Assembly (NCBI GenBank): GCA_021785405.1
Contig: JAJYFF010000001.1
Span: forward strand, 62,001 to 126,000
Direction of reading: 5' to 3'
Origin: Pseudomonadota bacterium
Lineage (GTDB): Bacteria > Pseudomonadota > Gammaproteobacteria > Steroidobacterales > Steroidobacteraceae
DNA: 64,000 bases
The position numbers and the translations under genes are program-made. Each line of letters begins with the position of its first letter. Positions within the stretch are counted from its first letter, which is position 1. The notes below the pieces were generated by a model. The model did not search any database and was not told where the DNA came from. It worked only from the letters and a program-made list of their open reading frames with translations. Below, piece by piece: positions 43,921 through 53,389 of this stretch.

Positions 43921-45897
43921 ATGAGTCGTTCGATGCGCTTGGCGGTGACGATGTCGGTGGCGGTGATCGCGATTACTTCGGCGGGAGTGGTGGGCGCGAG
44001 CGCCGGCCCGACTCCCGGCTACGTGCCTCCTCCGCTCGCGATCTACGGCCAGCTGCCCTCCGTCGAGGCTCCAGCTCTCTCGCCGTCCGGTAACCGCCTC
44101 GCGTTCATCGAGCGCAAGGGCAGCCGGCGTTATGTCGTGGCGACGGATCTCCAGTCCCGAAAGCTGCTCGCCGCCACCCGCATCGACAACACCAAGGTAC
44201 GTGCGTTGCGCTGGTACGACGAGAGTCACCTGTTGATCAGTTACTCGTCGACCGCGTATCCGCCTTTCGGCTTTGACGGGAGCGAAGATGAATGGTCGTT
44301 CCTGGTGAGCTGGAACATCGCGAAGAATCGCATGCGGTCGATCACGATGCGGGTCCCCGACGAACAAACGTTCAACACCGTCGCGGGAACTATCGAGAGG
44401 CGCGTCGTCAAGGGCCGAACGAAGCTGTTCGTGGTCGGTGCCTATGTCGACTCCCAATACGTCTATCCGGCGCTGTTCTCGTTCGATTTACATGCAGATC
44501 GGACGAGAATCGTGGCCCGCGCCGATTCCCTGCAGACGGATTGGATCGTCGATGCCCAGGGGCGCGTCGCCGCATCGTACACGTATCATATGCGAGGAAA
44601 GGACGAAGGCGATTGGATACTGCGGGTCCGCCACCAGGGCGAGATGCGGCGGATCGCATCGGGCACGGCCGTCCTCGATCCTCCCAACCTCATCGGGTTC
44701 AGTTACGACGATAAATCGTTGATCGTCTCGTTCGCCACGACGCGGGGGTGGACCTGGAAGCCCCTGCGCCTCGCAACCGACTCGTGGGGTGCCCCCCTTG
44801 CCTCCGGAGAGACCTTCTATGAACCCACTCTCAACCCGTTGACCGGGCAGATCATCGGTGGCGTTGTCGACCCGTCGAATCCACGGCAAGTATTCTTCGA
44901 TCCCGCGCTCGAGGCGCAATGGTCGGCCCTGGTCCGCGCATATGCCGGTGATCGAGTCGATCTCGTGTCTTATTCCGATGATCTCGAACGGTTCGTGGTC
45001 CGAGTCTTCGGTCCGCACTACGGTGACCGTTACCTACTGGTCGATTGGCGTACCGTGGACTCGTACCCGATTGGAAACGTCTACCGCGGTCTGTCGACGT
45101 ACGCCCGCGTCCAGCCGATCACCTATCGGGCTGCCGATGGCCTGAAGATCTCCGGCTTCCTGACGCTGCCGCCGGACCGACCCGCAATCAACCTGAGCCT
45201 CGTCGTGTTGCCCCATGGCGGTCCCGCGGCAACGGACGACGGCGATTTTGACTGGTGGGCGCAGGCTCTCGCCTCGCGTGGCTACGCGGTGTTACAACCC
45301 AATTATCGGGGCTCCGACACCACCGATTCACTGCTGCGCGCCGGCTTCGGGGAGTGGGGTCGGAAGATGCAAACGGATCTCTCCGACGGCGTGCACTACC
45401 TCGTCGGGCGCGGTATCGCGGACCCAAAGCACGTCTGCATCGTCGGTGGTAGCTACGGAGGCTACGCGGCGCTTGCGGGCGTGACCATTCAGACCGGCAT
45501 CTACCGCTGCGCAGTGTCGGTCGCCGGCGTCTCCGACCTCGCGAAATTCCTCGAGTGGACCAACGCGACGATGATGGCGAACCGTAACGAATTCACGCGC
45601 TATTGGGATCGCTACCTCGGCGTCACGGGCCCGAAGGATCCACGTCTGCAATCGATTTCACCGATCGATCACGTGAACGCAGTCTCGGTTCCAGTTCTGC
45701 TGATCCACGGGCGTGACGACGTCGTCGTTCCGTACTCGCAGAGCAAGGAGATGGCCGAGGCGCTGCAGCGTGCCGGCAAATCGGTGCAGCTGATCAGTTT
45801 GCCGCACGAGGATCATTGGTTATCCCACAGTGCCACCCGCGAGCAAATGTTGGAGGCCATTGTACATTTTCTCGAACGCAACGATCCGCCCGGCTAG
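43921..45897 (+). CDS. Exported S9-family (prolyl oligopeptidase/acylaminoacyl) peptidase
   Basis: A 658-aa serine peptidase with a signal peptide (MSRSMRLAVTMSVAVIAITSAGVVGASAG). The N-terminal beta-propeller is followed by an alpha/beta hydrolase domain from about residue 400. The nucleophile lies in CIVGGSYGGYAAL, the acid in HGRDDVVVPYSQSKEM and the His in LPHEDHWLSHS. ATG 43921 has GGAGGAG upstream; the track start at 43708 lies inside the divergent gene. It probably acts in the periplasm on short peptides. Confidence 0.93.
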   Translation: MSRSMRLAVTMSVAVIAITSAGVVGASAGPTPGYVPPPLAIYGQLPSVEAPALSPSGNRLAFIERKGSRRYVVATDLQSRKLLAATRIDNTKVRALRWYDESHLLISYSSTAYPPFGFDGSEDEWSFLVSWNIAKNRMRSITMRVPDEQTFNTVAGTIERRVVKGRTKLFVVGAYVDSQYVYPALFSFDLHADRTRIVARADSLQTDWIVDAQGRVAASYTYHMRGKDEGDWILRVRHQGEMRRIASGTAVLDPPNLIGFSYDDKSLIVSFATTRGWTWKPLRLATDSWGAPLASGETFYEPTLNPLTGQIIGGVVDPSNPRQVFFDPALEAQWSALVRAYAGDRVDLVSYSDDLERFVVRVFGPHYGDRYLLVDWRTVDSYPIGNVYRGLSTYARVQPITYRAADGLKISGFLTLPPDRPAINLSLVVLPHGGPAATDDGDFDWWAQALASRGYAVLQPNYRGSDTTDSLLRAGFGEWGRKMQTDLSDGVHYLVGRGIADPKHVCIVGGSYGGYAALAGVTIQTGIYRCAVSVAGVSDLAKFLEWTNATMMANRNEFTRYWDRYLGVTGPKDPRLQSISPIDHVNAVSVPVLLIHGRDDVVVPYSQSKEMAEALQRAGKSVQLISLPHEDHWLSHSATREQMLEAIVHFLERNDPPG

Positions 45898-46016
45898 CGG
45901 CGCTGGTCGCGAACCCGCGGGTGAACTTGACGCGCTTTCACGCGTTATTTGCGCCGCATTCTCGACTGCGTGCGAGGATCACGGCACGCTGAAGTGATCG
46001 GGCCGAGCGGCCGGTT

Positions 46017-46592
46017 TCAGTCGCTACGTCCGAGCAGTGCGCGCTGGAAGGTCACTTGCTCGGGATTTCCTCCCAACCATACCGCGAGCAGGCCGCGCTG
46101 AAAATTTCGTCCCGCGATCGGCGCGCCTTCCGGTCGGCCGTTGAGGCTGAACCGCGTCGTGCCGTCCGGCAGGAAGTCGATCGCGATCAGGTCCCCGTTC
46201 TTGGCTTCGCCGAACGTCCGCATGAGGTCGATCATCGCCGTGACTTTCGGCGCGATCCGCGCTTGCTCGGCCGGCGAATCATTGCGCGCGATCCCCTGGC
46301 GCAGCGCGTCGATCAACTGGCCGGCGTTCAGGTTGCGCGTCAGCGTCATCGATAGACGCTTGGGGCCCGGATCGGTCAGCGCCCGCACGCGATCGGTCGT
46401 CCGCGTCCGCAGGTACAGCGCGCCGACGTAGACGTGGAAGAAGAACTTGGTTCGCAGGCCGGCGCCGTTCAGCACCAACTGCGTGCCGCCGACCTCGGCC
46501 GTGTTGGCGACCCGGATTCCGTCGACCGTGGTCGCACCGGCGCCGCCGCAGAGCGTGGTCGCGAGCGCCACTGTCAATAGCCATTGCTTCAT
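46017..46592 (-). CDS. Chalcone-isomerase-like exported protein
   Basis: A 191-aa protein with a signal peptide (MKQWLLTVALATTLCGGAGA) and the bacterial chalcone-isomerase-like fold (LVLNGAGLRTKFFFHVYVGALYL, PKRLSMTLTRNLNAGQLIDALRQG, FSLNGRPEGAPIAG). Bacterial members are periplasmic with unproven function, possibly lipid or fatty-acid binding. ATG 46592 is chosen for the signal peptide; the ORF track extends it wrongly to 46898. Confidence 0.88.
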   Translation of the reverse strand: MKQWLLTVALATTLCGGAGATTVDGIRVANTAEVGGTQLVLNGAGLRTKFFFHVYVGALYLRTRTTDRVRALTDPGPKRLSMTLTRNLNAGQLIDALRQGIARNDSPAEQARIAPKVTAMIDLMRTFGEAKNGDLIAIDFLPDGTTRFSLNGRPEGAPIAGRNFQRGLLAVWLGGNPEQVTFQRALLGRSD

Positions 46593-46828
46593 CGCGTCTC
46601 TCTCTACTGCCCAGCCGCCGGCGGCGAGTCGTGCCGCCGCGAAGATCACCGCCGCGCTGACCCGAGTCATCGCGGTCGTCAGCGTTTTCGGATCTGCATG
46701 ATAGCGCTCAGGGATCCGTTCGCTCGCGCCAAGGTAAAGAAAAAGACCTCGCGAACAGCGCGGACACGACCCCGAACCGCGCTGGCGGCACCGTGAAGCA
46801 CAAAGTCGCGACGGCGCGGAGCGCCCCG

Positions 46829-47080
46829 CTATAGCTTGGTGACGACGACGCGGCCCTGCGAATTGACGTAGATGTGATAACGCCTGCCGTCCCGGCACTT
46901 GACGCTGTAATCGCTGTCGCCGTTGCGCTTGACCGCGACGATTTTGTCGCAGCGCTTGCCATGCAACGCGATCGTCGCCATCAAGTCCTTGGAAAACGAC
47001 GGACTCTCGGCGCGCGCCGCTTGCGTCGCGCCGAGCAGGGTGGCGGCCGTCACGGCCGCGAGCACAAAATACTGTCTCAT
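46829..47080 (-). CDS. Small exported hypothetical protein
   Basis: An 83-aa protein with a signal peptide (MRQYFVLAAVTAATLLGATQAARA) and a 57-aa basic mature part with two cysteines, ending in SDYSVKCRDGRRYHIYVNSQGRVVVTKL. GGAGGTGA lies 4 nt before ATG 47080. It lies 24 bp after the lipoprotein gene on the same strand, so the two are probably one unit. Function unknown. Confidence 0.75.
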   Translation of the reverse strand: MRQYFVLAAVTAATLLGATQAARAESPSFSKDLMATIALHGKRCDKIVAVKRNGDSDYSVKCRDGRRYHIYVNSQGRVVVTKL

Positions 47081-47103
47081 GTCGTCACCTCCAGTGTTCA
47101 TTG

Positions 47104-47811
47104 CTATAGCTGCGCTTTCGCGAATTTCTTCGGATCCGACAAAATCCCCCAAATCGCGCCGCGCGACGCGGCGATGTCCGCGGCAAGCGGCGGGTCGGAA
47201 CCCTGGAGCAGCGACAGCACCTTCATCAGCAAAAGGTCGTAGCGCTGGTGGAGGTCGGCCATCGATGCATGACTTTGGCCGCTGTAGCGCGCCTGGAATT
47301 GGGCCAGCAGATCGTCGACCTGATTCTTCAGCGAGAGCTTGGTGAACAGACCGATCGCGTGGGTGTCGCGAAGCCGCTGTTCCAGGGACTTCAAATCGAG
47401 GTTTCCGGCATGTGCCGGCGGCGCCGCCTTCACCGGCGGCGGCGAGGCAGTCACGTGCGGCGGCGAGGCTGTCACGTGCGGCGGCGACGCGGGCACGGGC
47501 GATCGCGAAGCCGGAGCGAGCCGCGCCACAGCCGGGGGCGTCGCGGGCGTGTGTGGTGACCGGTTCCCCGTCGAGGCCTTCATCTTCGGCAGCGCGCGCG
47601 CCGCCGGCTCTGGCATCGACGCCGGCGCGACCGAGGGACCTGACGGGGTCTCTTCGACCCGGCGGGGCGCCGCCGGCGGCGGCGTCACACGTGTGGGCGT
47701 CGGGCTCGGCGGCCGCAGCGGCGGCACGGGCTGTTGCACGCAGCCGCCGAGCACGCCGATGACCAGCAGGATCGCCGATGCGGCGCGCATCGATGAGCGG
47801 GCAAAGCGCAT
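47104..47811 (-). CDS. Proline-rich predicted lipoprotein
   Basis: A 235-aa protein with a lipobox (ILLVIGVLGGC) and acylated Cys. A long Pro/Thr/Ala linker follows, including a tandem duplication (SPPHVTASPPHVTA, seen as a repeated ~21-nt unit near 47450-47490). The C-terminal 100 residues are a folded, charged helical domain (LKSLEQRLRDTHAIGLFTKL). ATG 47811 has CGGAG just upstream. It probably sits at the outer membrane with the helical domain reaching into the periplasm. Confidence 0.75.
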   Translation of the reverse strand: MRFARSSMRAASAILLVIGVLGGCVQQPVPPLRPPSPTPTRVTPPPAAPRRVEETPSGPSVAPASMPEPAARALPKMKASTGNRSPHTPATPPAVARLAPASRSPVPASPPHVTASPPHVTASPPPVKAAPPAHAGNLDLKSLEQRLRDTHAIGLFTKLSLKNQVDDLLAQFQARYSGQSHASMADLHQRYDLLLMKVLSLLQGSDPPLAADIAASRGAIWGILSDPKKFAKAQL

Positions 47812-48056
47812 ATAGTCTCCGTGTCGCGAGTCGCGACCACCGCATCCGGGGACGCAACACAGTATATCGCCGCCGCGCCGCAGCGAACGGCTTTCAATGC
47901 GTGCGGCGCCGGGTGGAATGCCGGCGCCAGCACCTTGCCGGCGCCAACACGATGTATCCGGCCTTTTCAAAGGCCTTTGGTTGACGCGCGAGGGTTGGCT
48001 GCGCGGGTCGATCTCGTCCGTGCTGTCGGTCTCAATCATGAACCGCCGTCTCACGC

Positions 48057-48554
48057 TCACAAATCGAGTGCGAGATACTCCGCGCCGGCGACCGGGTTGG
48101 ACCCGTAGGGATCGATGGGCTGGAAGCCGAGCGTGCGATACAGCGCCCGCGCGGCGCTCATGCTCGGCAGCGTGTCGAGACAGAGGCGCGTGTACCGCAG
48201 CGCGCGGGCGTGATCGCAGATCCGCTCGACGAGCTGCCGTCCCAGGTTCTGGCCGCGCACCGCAGGGCGCACGTAGAGCCGCTTCATCTCGCAGGCGCCG
48301 TCGTCGAGCGCACGCAAACCAACGCAGCCCACCGCGTCCGTGCCGCGTCGTGCGAGCAGCAGTCGGCCGGAGGGCGGTGCGTAACGTCCCGGCAGTGTCG
48401 CCACCTCAGCATCGAAGTCTTGAAAGCACCGGTCGACGCCCACGCCAGCGGCGTACTCGCGAAAGAGCGCGCGCACCGTCACGAGATCCCGCGGGAAGTC
48501 GGCGTCCTCGATCGTGAACGGTGCCGCCGTGAGTCCTCTCGAATCGGGTGTCAC
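48057..48554 (-). CDS. GNAT-family N-acetyltransferase
   Basis: A 165-aa acyltransferase with the acetyl-CoA motif A stretch MKRLYVRPAVRGQNLGRQLVERICDHAR and motif B LDTLPSMSAARALYRTLGFQ. Substrate unknown. GTG 48554 is the start since it overlaps the preceding gene's stop in GTGA; the track's 389-aa ORF is a fusion with shadow sequence. Confidence 0.9.
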   Translation of the reverse strand: MTPDSRGLTAAPFTIEDADFPRDLVTVRALFREYAAGVGVDRCFQDFDAEVATLPGRYAPPSGRLLLARRGTDAVGCVGLRALDDGACEMKRLYVRPAVRGQNLGRQLVERICDHARALRYTRLCLDTLPSMSAARALYRTLGFQPIDPYGSNPVAGAEYLALDL

Positions 48555-49387
48555 GGCCCGCCGCCAAACAGGGCGTCGAGTTCGGCGTGCGGCATCGCCG
48601 AGCCGAGTCCGTCGAAGCGACCGTCCGCGGCGAGCCGGCGCGCGGCGCTGAGGAAGCCCGTCCAGGCCGCCCGCGCGAGCGCACCACCGACGCTGATGCG
48701 CCGCACGCCGAGCGCCGCAAGGTCCGACACGGCGAATTCGCTCGTCCCGCTGATCAATACGTTCACGGGTTTCGGGGCCACCGCTTCGACCACGGCGGCG
48801 ATCTGCTCGCGCGTACGGATCCCGGGCGCGTACAGGCAGTCGGCGCCGGCGCTCGCGTAGGCGCGGAGCCGCCGGATCGTCTCGTCGAGATCGGGTCGGC
48901 CACGAATGAACCCTTCCGAACGTCCGACCAGCAGGACGTCGGCGCCGGCGCGATCGATCGCCTGACGCGCCGCGCGCAGCCGCTCGACGGCGACATCCAG
49001 TGCATAGAGCGGTTCGGTGGCCACCCCGCTCGCATCCTCGATCGACAGGCCCGCGACGCCGGTGTCGACCGCCCGGCGCACGTTCTCGGCGACGCCCGCC
49101 GCGGTCGCGGCGTAACCGCTTTCGAAATCGGCATTGATGGGGACGCGCGCCGTCGCGACCAGGATCTGTAGATGCTCGAGGACCCGATCGCGGGGCATGG
49201 CGCCGTCCGCGCGTCCTTGCGACCACGCGAAGCCGGAACTCGTCGTCGCAAGCGCCGGGAAACCCAAGGACTGCAACGCCAGGGCGGAACCGACGTCCCA
49301 GGGATTCGGGATCACGAAGCAGCCGCGTTCGTGCAGGCGTCGGAAGGTGCGCCGTTTGTCATCGACGGTAATGGCTGGGGAGTTCAT
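48551..49387 (-). CDS. Isocitrate lyase / PEP mutase family protein
   Basis: A 278-aa TIM-barrel carbon-carbon lyase relative. The N terminus has GCFVIPNPWDVGSALALQSLGFPALATTSSG, the Mg-binding strand PINADFESGYAAT, then GVAGLSIEDASG. The isocitrate-lyase catalytic Cys motif is absent, as in PEP mutase/oxaloacetate decarboxylase-like members. The substrate is not predictable. It is translationally coupled to the GNAT gene downstream. Confidence 0.88.
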   Translation of the reverse strand: MNSPAITVDDKRRTFRRLHERGCFVIPNPWDVGSALALQSLGFPALATTSSGFAWSQGRADGAMPRDRVLEHLQILVATARVPINADFESGYAATAAGVAENVRRAVDTGVAGLSIEDASGVATEPLYALDVAVERLRAARQAIDRAGADVLLVGRSEGFIRGRPDLDETIRRLRAYASAGADCLYAPGIRTREQIAAVVEAVAPKPVNVLISGTSEFAVSDLAALGVRRISVGGALARAAWTGFLSAARRLAADGRFDGLGSAMPHAELDALFGGGP

Positions 49388-49546
49388 CGGTGCGTGTCCG
49401 CTGGGTGCGCGGTGGAATCATCGCGCCAGACGCCGACGGGTGCAATCGACGGGTATGAGCGGTCTTTCTGGGCCTTTGCGAGCGCTGCCGTGGGGCGCCA
49501 GGGCCGTGCTACGCTGGCGTGCAGCAGCAGCGGGGAGGGGGCGACG

Positions 49547-50686
49547 ATGGATGCCAAAGCCGGGGCGCGCGAGCGCCTGGAATCGGTTCGCAGCGGGCTG
49601 ATCGAGTTGAGTCATCGTATCCACGCGCACCCGGAGCTCGGCTTCGAGGAGGAAAAGGCGAGCGCCTGGCTCTGCGAGCATCTCAGCGAGGCCGGCTTCT
49701 CGGTGGAGAAGGGCATCTGCAACCTGCCCACCGCCTTTCGGGCCCGCGCGGGCTCCGGGCCGCTGCATGTGGCCTTCTGCGCCGAATACGACAGCCTTCC
49801 CGGTATCGGGCACGCGTGCGGACACAACCTCATCGCCGCCGCTTCGCTCGGGGCGGCGATCGCAGCGGCGCAGGTCGCCGACGAGATCGGTCTGACGGTG
49901 AGCGTGATCGGTACGCCGGCCGAGGAGGTCGGTGACTCAAGTGGCAAGATCCTGTTGCTCGAGCGGGGCGCGTTCGCCGGGATCGACGCGGCCATGATGG
50001 TCCATCCGGCGCCGATCGACATGTGCCGGGCGAAGATCATCGCCGCATCGATGTTCGACGTGCACTGCACCGGAAAGGCATCGCATGCCTCGGCGTTCCC
50101 GGAGCTCGGCATCAACGCCGCGGACGCGTTGACGGTGGCGCAAACCGCCATCGGGTTGCTGCGGCAACACATTCGCGACACCGACCGCATCCACGGCATC
50201 GTCACGCACGGCGGCGATGCGCCGAACGTCGTGCCGGCACATACCTCGGCCCGTTACATCATTCGCGCGGAGACGCTCGAACAGCTGGCGGAACTGCGCG
50301 AGCGGGTGCGGCGGTGCTTCGAAGCCGGAGCGCTCGCGACCGGCGCGACGGTCGAGATCGTCGGCGGCGAGAAGCCCTATGCCGAGATGCGCCACGACCC
50401 GCGCCTCGCCGAGCTCTACCGGCGCAATGCCGAGCAGATCGGGCGCTCGTTCCCGAACCCCGGGGTCTGGGAGAACCGGCCGACGGCATCGACCGACATG
50501 GGCAACGTGTCGCTTGCGATTCCGTCGATTCATCCGATGATCGGCATCAATTCGTTGCCCGCGGTCAACCACCAGCCGGAGTTCGCGGCCCATTGCGTCA
50601 GCCCCGATGCGGATCAGGCGTTGTTCGACGGAGCGCTCGCGATGACTTGGACCAGTATCGATTTGGCGGACGTCGGTGCCCCTTGA
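49547..50686 (+). CDS. M20-family amidohydrolase/peptidase
   Basis: A 379-aa metallohydrolase. Motifs: SHRIHAHPELGFEEEKASAWL, the metal ligands in GIGHACGHNLIAAASLGAA, GTPAEEVGDSSGK (catalytic Glu) and the dimerisation domain with CTGKASHASAFPELGINAADAL. The pattern fits the p-aminobenzoyl-glutamate hydrolase/aminoacylase group. ATG 49547 follows GGGGAGGGGG. An amino-acid permease gene follows on the same strand after 138 bp, suggesting uptake and hydrolysis of N-acyl amino acids or dipeptides. Confidence 0.92.
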   Translation: MDAKAGARERLESVRSGLIELSHRIHAHPELGFEEEKASAWLCEHLSEAGFSVEKGICNLPTAFRARAGSGPLHVAFCAEYDSLPGIGHACGHNLIAAASLGAAIAAAQVADEIGLTVSVIGTPAEEVGDSSGKILLLERGAFAGIDAAMMVHPAPIDMCRAKIIAASMFDVHCTGKASHASAFPELGINAADALTVAQTAIGLLRQHIRDTDRIHGIVTHGGDAPNVVPAHTSARYIIRAETLEQLAELRERVRRCFEAGALATGATVEIVGGEKPYAEMRHDPRLAELYRRNAEQIGRSFPNPGVWENRPTASTDMGNVSLAIPSIHPMIGINSLPAVNHQPEFAAHCVSPDADQALFDGALAMTWTSIDLADVGAP

Positions 50687-50824
50687 GGTGGGCGGGGCCG
50701 GCGTGCAACGCAATCCGCGTCCAGTAGGGCCGCGCTGCGGATCGTTGCAGCGACCTCTTCGTTGGCGCTTGCGCCGCCAGCGAAGGGCGCCGCCGCCACG
50801 TCATGTCGACGGGGCGCACGGGTC

Positions 50825-52186
50825 ATGACGCAAGACGCCGTACAGACGATGCAATCGGTACGAACTTCTTCCGGCCTGTTGCGAGTACTCGGCACCGCCT
50901 TTGGCGTAGCGCTTGGGATCGGCGGCATGGTCGGCAGCGGCATCTTCCGGACGCCGGGAATCATCGTCGGCCATGCCGGCACGCTGGGCATTGCGGCGCT
51001 GCTGGTGGTCGTCGGTGGTGTCCAGACGTTCCTGTCCGCCAATCTCTGGGCGGAGGTGTCGACGTCGATTCCCTTGTCGGGCGGTACGGTCGTCGTCGTC
51101 CGTCGGGCCTTTGGCGACACCGCCGCGCTGATCACGGGGTGGACCGATGCGCTGGCTGGCGTGGCGGCCTCCGCGCAGCTCAGCGCGGCCGGCGCTGGCT
51201 TTCTGGCGGTGATCCTTCCCCGTCTGACGTCCCATGGCGGTGTGACGGCGGCGGCGCTCACGATCATCGTGGCGCTGATCAACTGGCGCGGAGTCGTGAT
51301 GGGCGAAGTCGCGCAGATGGTCGCGAGCGTCGCCAAGGCGCTGGTGATCATCGCCCTGATCGCCGTGCTGTTCTGGATGACACGGCTCGCCGCGCCGACA
51401 GTCACGCTGGACACACCCAGCATGGTTGCTCCTTTCGGCAGCCTGTTGATCGGTTATCAGTTGGTCTATGGCGCTTACGCGGGTTGGGCCTTGCCCGGCT
51501 ATTTCGCCGAGGAAACGACCAATCCCGGACACGCCATCCCGCGCGCGTTGTTCTGGTCGGTGGCCGGCGTCATGGGGTTGTATCTGCTGATGCTGGCGGC
51601 ATTGGCGCATGCGTTGCCGCTGGCGTTGCTGTCGCGCGCCGACTTTCCGGCGGGCATTGCGCTCGCGCACGTGCTGGGTCCGGCGAGCAGCGCCGTGCTG
51701 GCGGCGATCGCCTTCATCACCGTGTTAAGCTGCCAGAACAGCAACTTCATGCCCGGCACCCGCGTGTTGTTGGCGATGGGTCAGGCCGGCTATGCGCCGC
51801 GGCAGCTGACACGGGTCAATCGCGGGGGGACCCCGGATGTTGCGCTGCTGGTGTTCACGCTGCTCTGCATCGGACTGGCACTGACCGGCCGTTACGAGTT
51901 GATCTTCATCTTGATGGGGACGCTCGACATGGCACTGACCGCGATCACCGATCTCGCGTATCTGCAACTGCGACGCCGGGAGCCGGCACTGGCACGCCCG
52001 TTCCGCGCGATTGGCCACCCGGTGCTGCCGCTGCTCGCGCTGACACTGGATTTTGGCATCTTGCTCGCCGTCGCGATCGCCGATATGCGGAGCGCCATGT
52101 ACGCGATGATCGCCGTCGCGTTCGGCGTGATCGTGGCGCGGATGACGGCGCGCGCGCGGGCGGCCCGCGCGGTTCAGGCCGTCTGA
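50825..52186 (+). CDS. APC-family amino acid permease
   Basis: A 453-aa membrane transporter with about 12 helices. The first helix carries the family signature FGVALGIGGMVGSGIFRTPG, followed by LWAEVSTSIPLSGGTVVVVRRAFGD and YAGWALPGYFAEETTNPGHAIPRAL. The start ATG 50825 (MTQDAVQT) gives a normal N terminus. Substrate unknown; it may serve the M20 hydrolase upstream. Confidence 0.9.
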   Translation: MTQDAVQTMQSVRTSSGLLRVLGTAFGVALGIGGMVGSGIFRTPGIIVGHAGTLGIAALLVVVGGVQTFLSANLWAEVSTSIPLSGGTVVVVRRAFGDTAALITGWTDALAGVAASAQLSAAGAGFLAVILPRLTSHGGVTAAALTIIVALINWRGVVMGEVAQMVASVAKALVIIALIAVLFWMTRLAAPTVTLDTPSMVAPFGSLLIGYQLVYGAYAGWALPGYFAEETTNPGHAIPRALFWSVAGVMGLYLLMLAALAHALPLALLSRADFPAGIALAHVLGPASSAVLAAIAFITVLSCQNSNFMPGTRVLLAMGQAGYAPRQLTRVNRGGTPDVALLVFTLLCIGLALTGRYELIFILMGTLDMALTAITDLAYLQLRRREPALARPFRAIGHPVLPLLALTLDFGILLAVAIADMRSAMYAMIAVAFGVIVARMTARARAARAVQAV

Positions 52187-52245
52187 GCGGGAAGGCAGCC
52201 GCGCGCGCGTGCTAGGCTGCGTGCAGACGATCGGGAGGCCCCGGC

Positions 52246-52842
52246 ATGATCACGCTGTATCACCGTCCCAAGACTCGTTCCACGCGATTTCTGTTCTTGC
52301 TCGAGGAGCTCGGGGCGCCGTACGTCGTCCGGGTGGTCACGACACGCAATCGCGACGGCAGCGGCGCCGCCGATCCGGCGAATCCGCATCCGCATGGCAA
52401 GGTGCCGGCGATCGACGACGACGGCGTCGTCGTGTTCGAATCGCCGGCGATCGCGCTCTACCTGACCGATAAGTTTCCGAAGAACCGCATCGGCCCGCTC
52501 GTCGGCGATTCGGACCGCGGCGCGTATCTGTCGTGGCTCTCGTATTACACCGGTGTATTCGAGCCAGCTTTCCTGTCGAAATTCATGAACGTCGAGGTTC
52601 CGCGGGCGACCGCGGGCTGGGTCGCGGTCGAGGAGTGTCTGCCGGCGGTGCTCGACCGTCTCGCGCGCGGTCCGTACCTGCTCGGTGATCGCTTCAGTGC
52701 GGCGGACGTGTTGTATGCGACGACGTTTGCGTTGTTTGCGAACAGCCCACTGCTCCCGCAGTCTCCGGTGATCGCCGAATACGTTGCCCGGGTGACGGCG
52801 CGGCCTGCGTTCGCACGCGCGGTGGCGAGGGACGGCGGCTAG
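52246..52842 (+). CDS. Glutathione S-transferase family protein
   Basis: A 198-aa GST. The thioredoxin-like half starts MITLYHRPKTRSTRFLFLLEELGAPY, with the GSH-binding GKVPAIDDDGVVVFESPAIALYL; the helical half includes GPYLLGDRFSAADVLYATT. GGGAGG lies upstream of ATG 52246. Substrate unknown. Confidence 0.92.
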   Translation: MITLYHRPKTRSTRFLFLLEELGAPYVVRVVTTRNRDGSGAADPANPHPHGKVPAIDDDGVVVFESPAIALYLTDKFPKNRIGPLVGDSDRGAYLSWLSYYTGVFEPAFLSKFMNVEVPRATAGWVAVEECLPAVLDRLARGPYLLGDRFSAADVLYATTFALFANSPLLPQSPVIAEYVARVTARPAFARAVARDGG

Positions 52843-52990
52843 TTGCCGGGCGAACGCCGTTCCCGACGATCGAGCCGCGCGGCCCTCGCCCAAAATCGAT
52901 GCGACTGGCGTGCCGATGGCCGCCGAGTCACGCGACTCCGCGCGGCACGCCAATCGCATGACTCCCGAACGGCTTGGAGCCGCCGTCTGG

Positions 52991-53389
52991 TCAGTTGTTC
53001 TTGATGCAGGGATCCGTCGTGGTCGCAGTCGGTCGGCGCAGGGTTGTGAGCGTCGAGTACTCTTGCCCACCGATGGTCGCGTACAGGCGGTAGATCCAGG
53101 TGCCGGTCGTGCTGCTGCTGTTGTTCAGGTCGCTGAGCGTGATCTGCTTGCTGCCCGGAACGACCGTCGGGGTGCCGAAGATGTCCGCATTCGGTGCGGT
53201 GCCGACCCACGCGAAACCCGGATTGGGGGCGTTCATCGCATTGAACGTTCCGGCCGCGGCGTTGCCGTCCAGCTGCCAGGTGATCGTCTGGGGGTTCGGA
53301 TCCCGGCTGACCTCGTTGGCGTTGTTTCTCTGGTCGACATCGAGCGCATTCTGGGTCGTGTCCAGCGTGACCGACAAGTTGTAAGGCAT
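52991..53389 (-). CDS. Hypothetical beta-rich protein downstream of the TIR gene
   Basis: A 132-aa protein starting MPYNLSVTLDTTQNALDVDQ with beta-sandwich-like sequence (TITWQLDGNAAAGTFNAM, ITLSDLNNSSSTTGTWIYRLYATIGG) and no signal peptide. AGGAG lies 9 nt before ATG 53389. The upstream TIR ORF reads 157 nt into it in another frame. Possibly an effector or partner of the TIR-TPR protein, which is inference. Confidence 0.75.
   Translation of the reverse strand: MPYNLSVTLDTTQNALDVDQRNNANEVSRDPNPQTITWQLDGNAAAGTFNAMNAPNPGFAWVGTAPNADIFGTPTVVPGSKQITLSDLNNSSSTTGTWIYRLYATIGGQEYSTLTTLRRPTATTTDPCIKNN

Noticed and set aside
45929-45950. Terminator between the S9 peptidase and the chalcone-isomerase-like gene
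   Set aside because: The stem ACGCG/CGCGT is only five base pairs and the T run is weak.
48057-49226. 389-aa ORF
   Set aside because: Only the C-terminal 165 residues are a GNAT protein; the rest is an Arg-rich shadow of the PEP-mutase-family gene.
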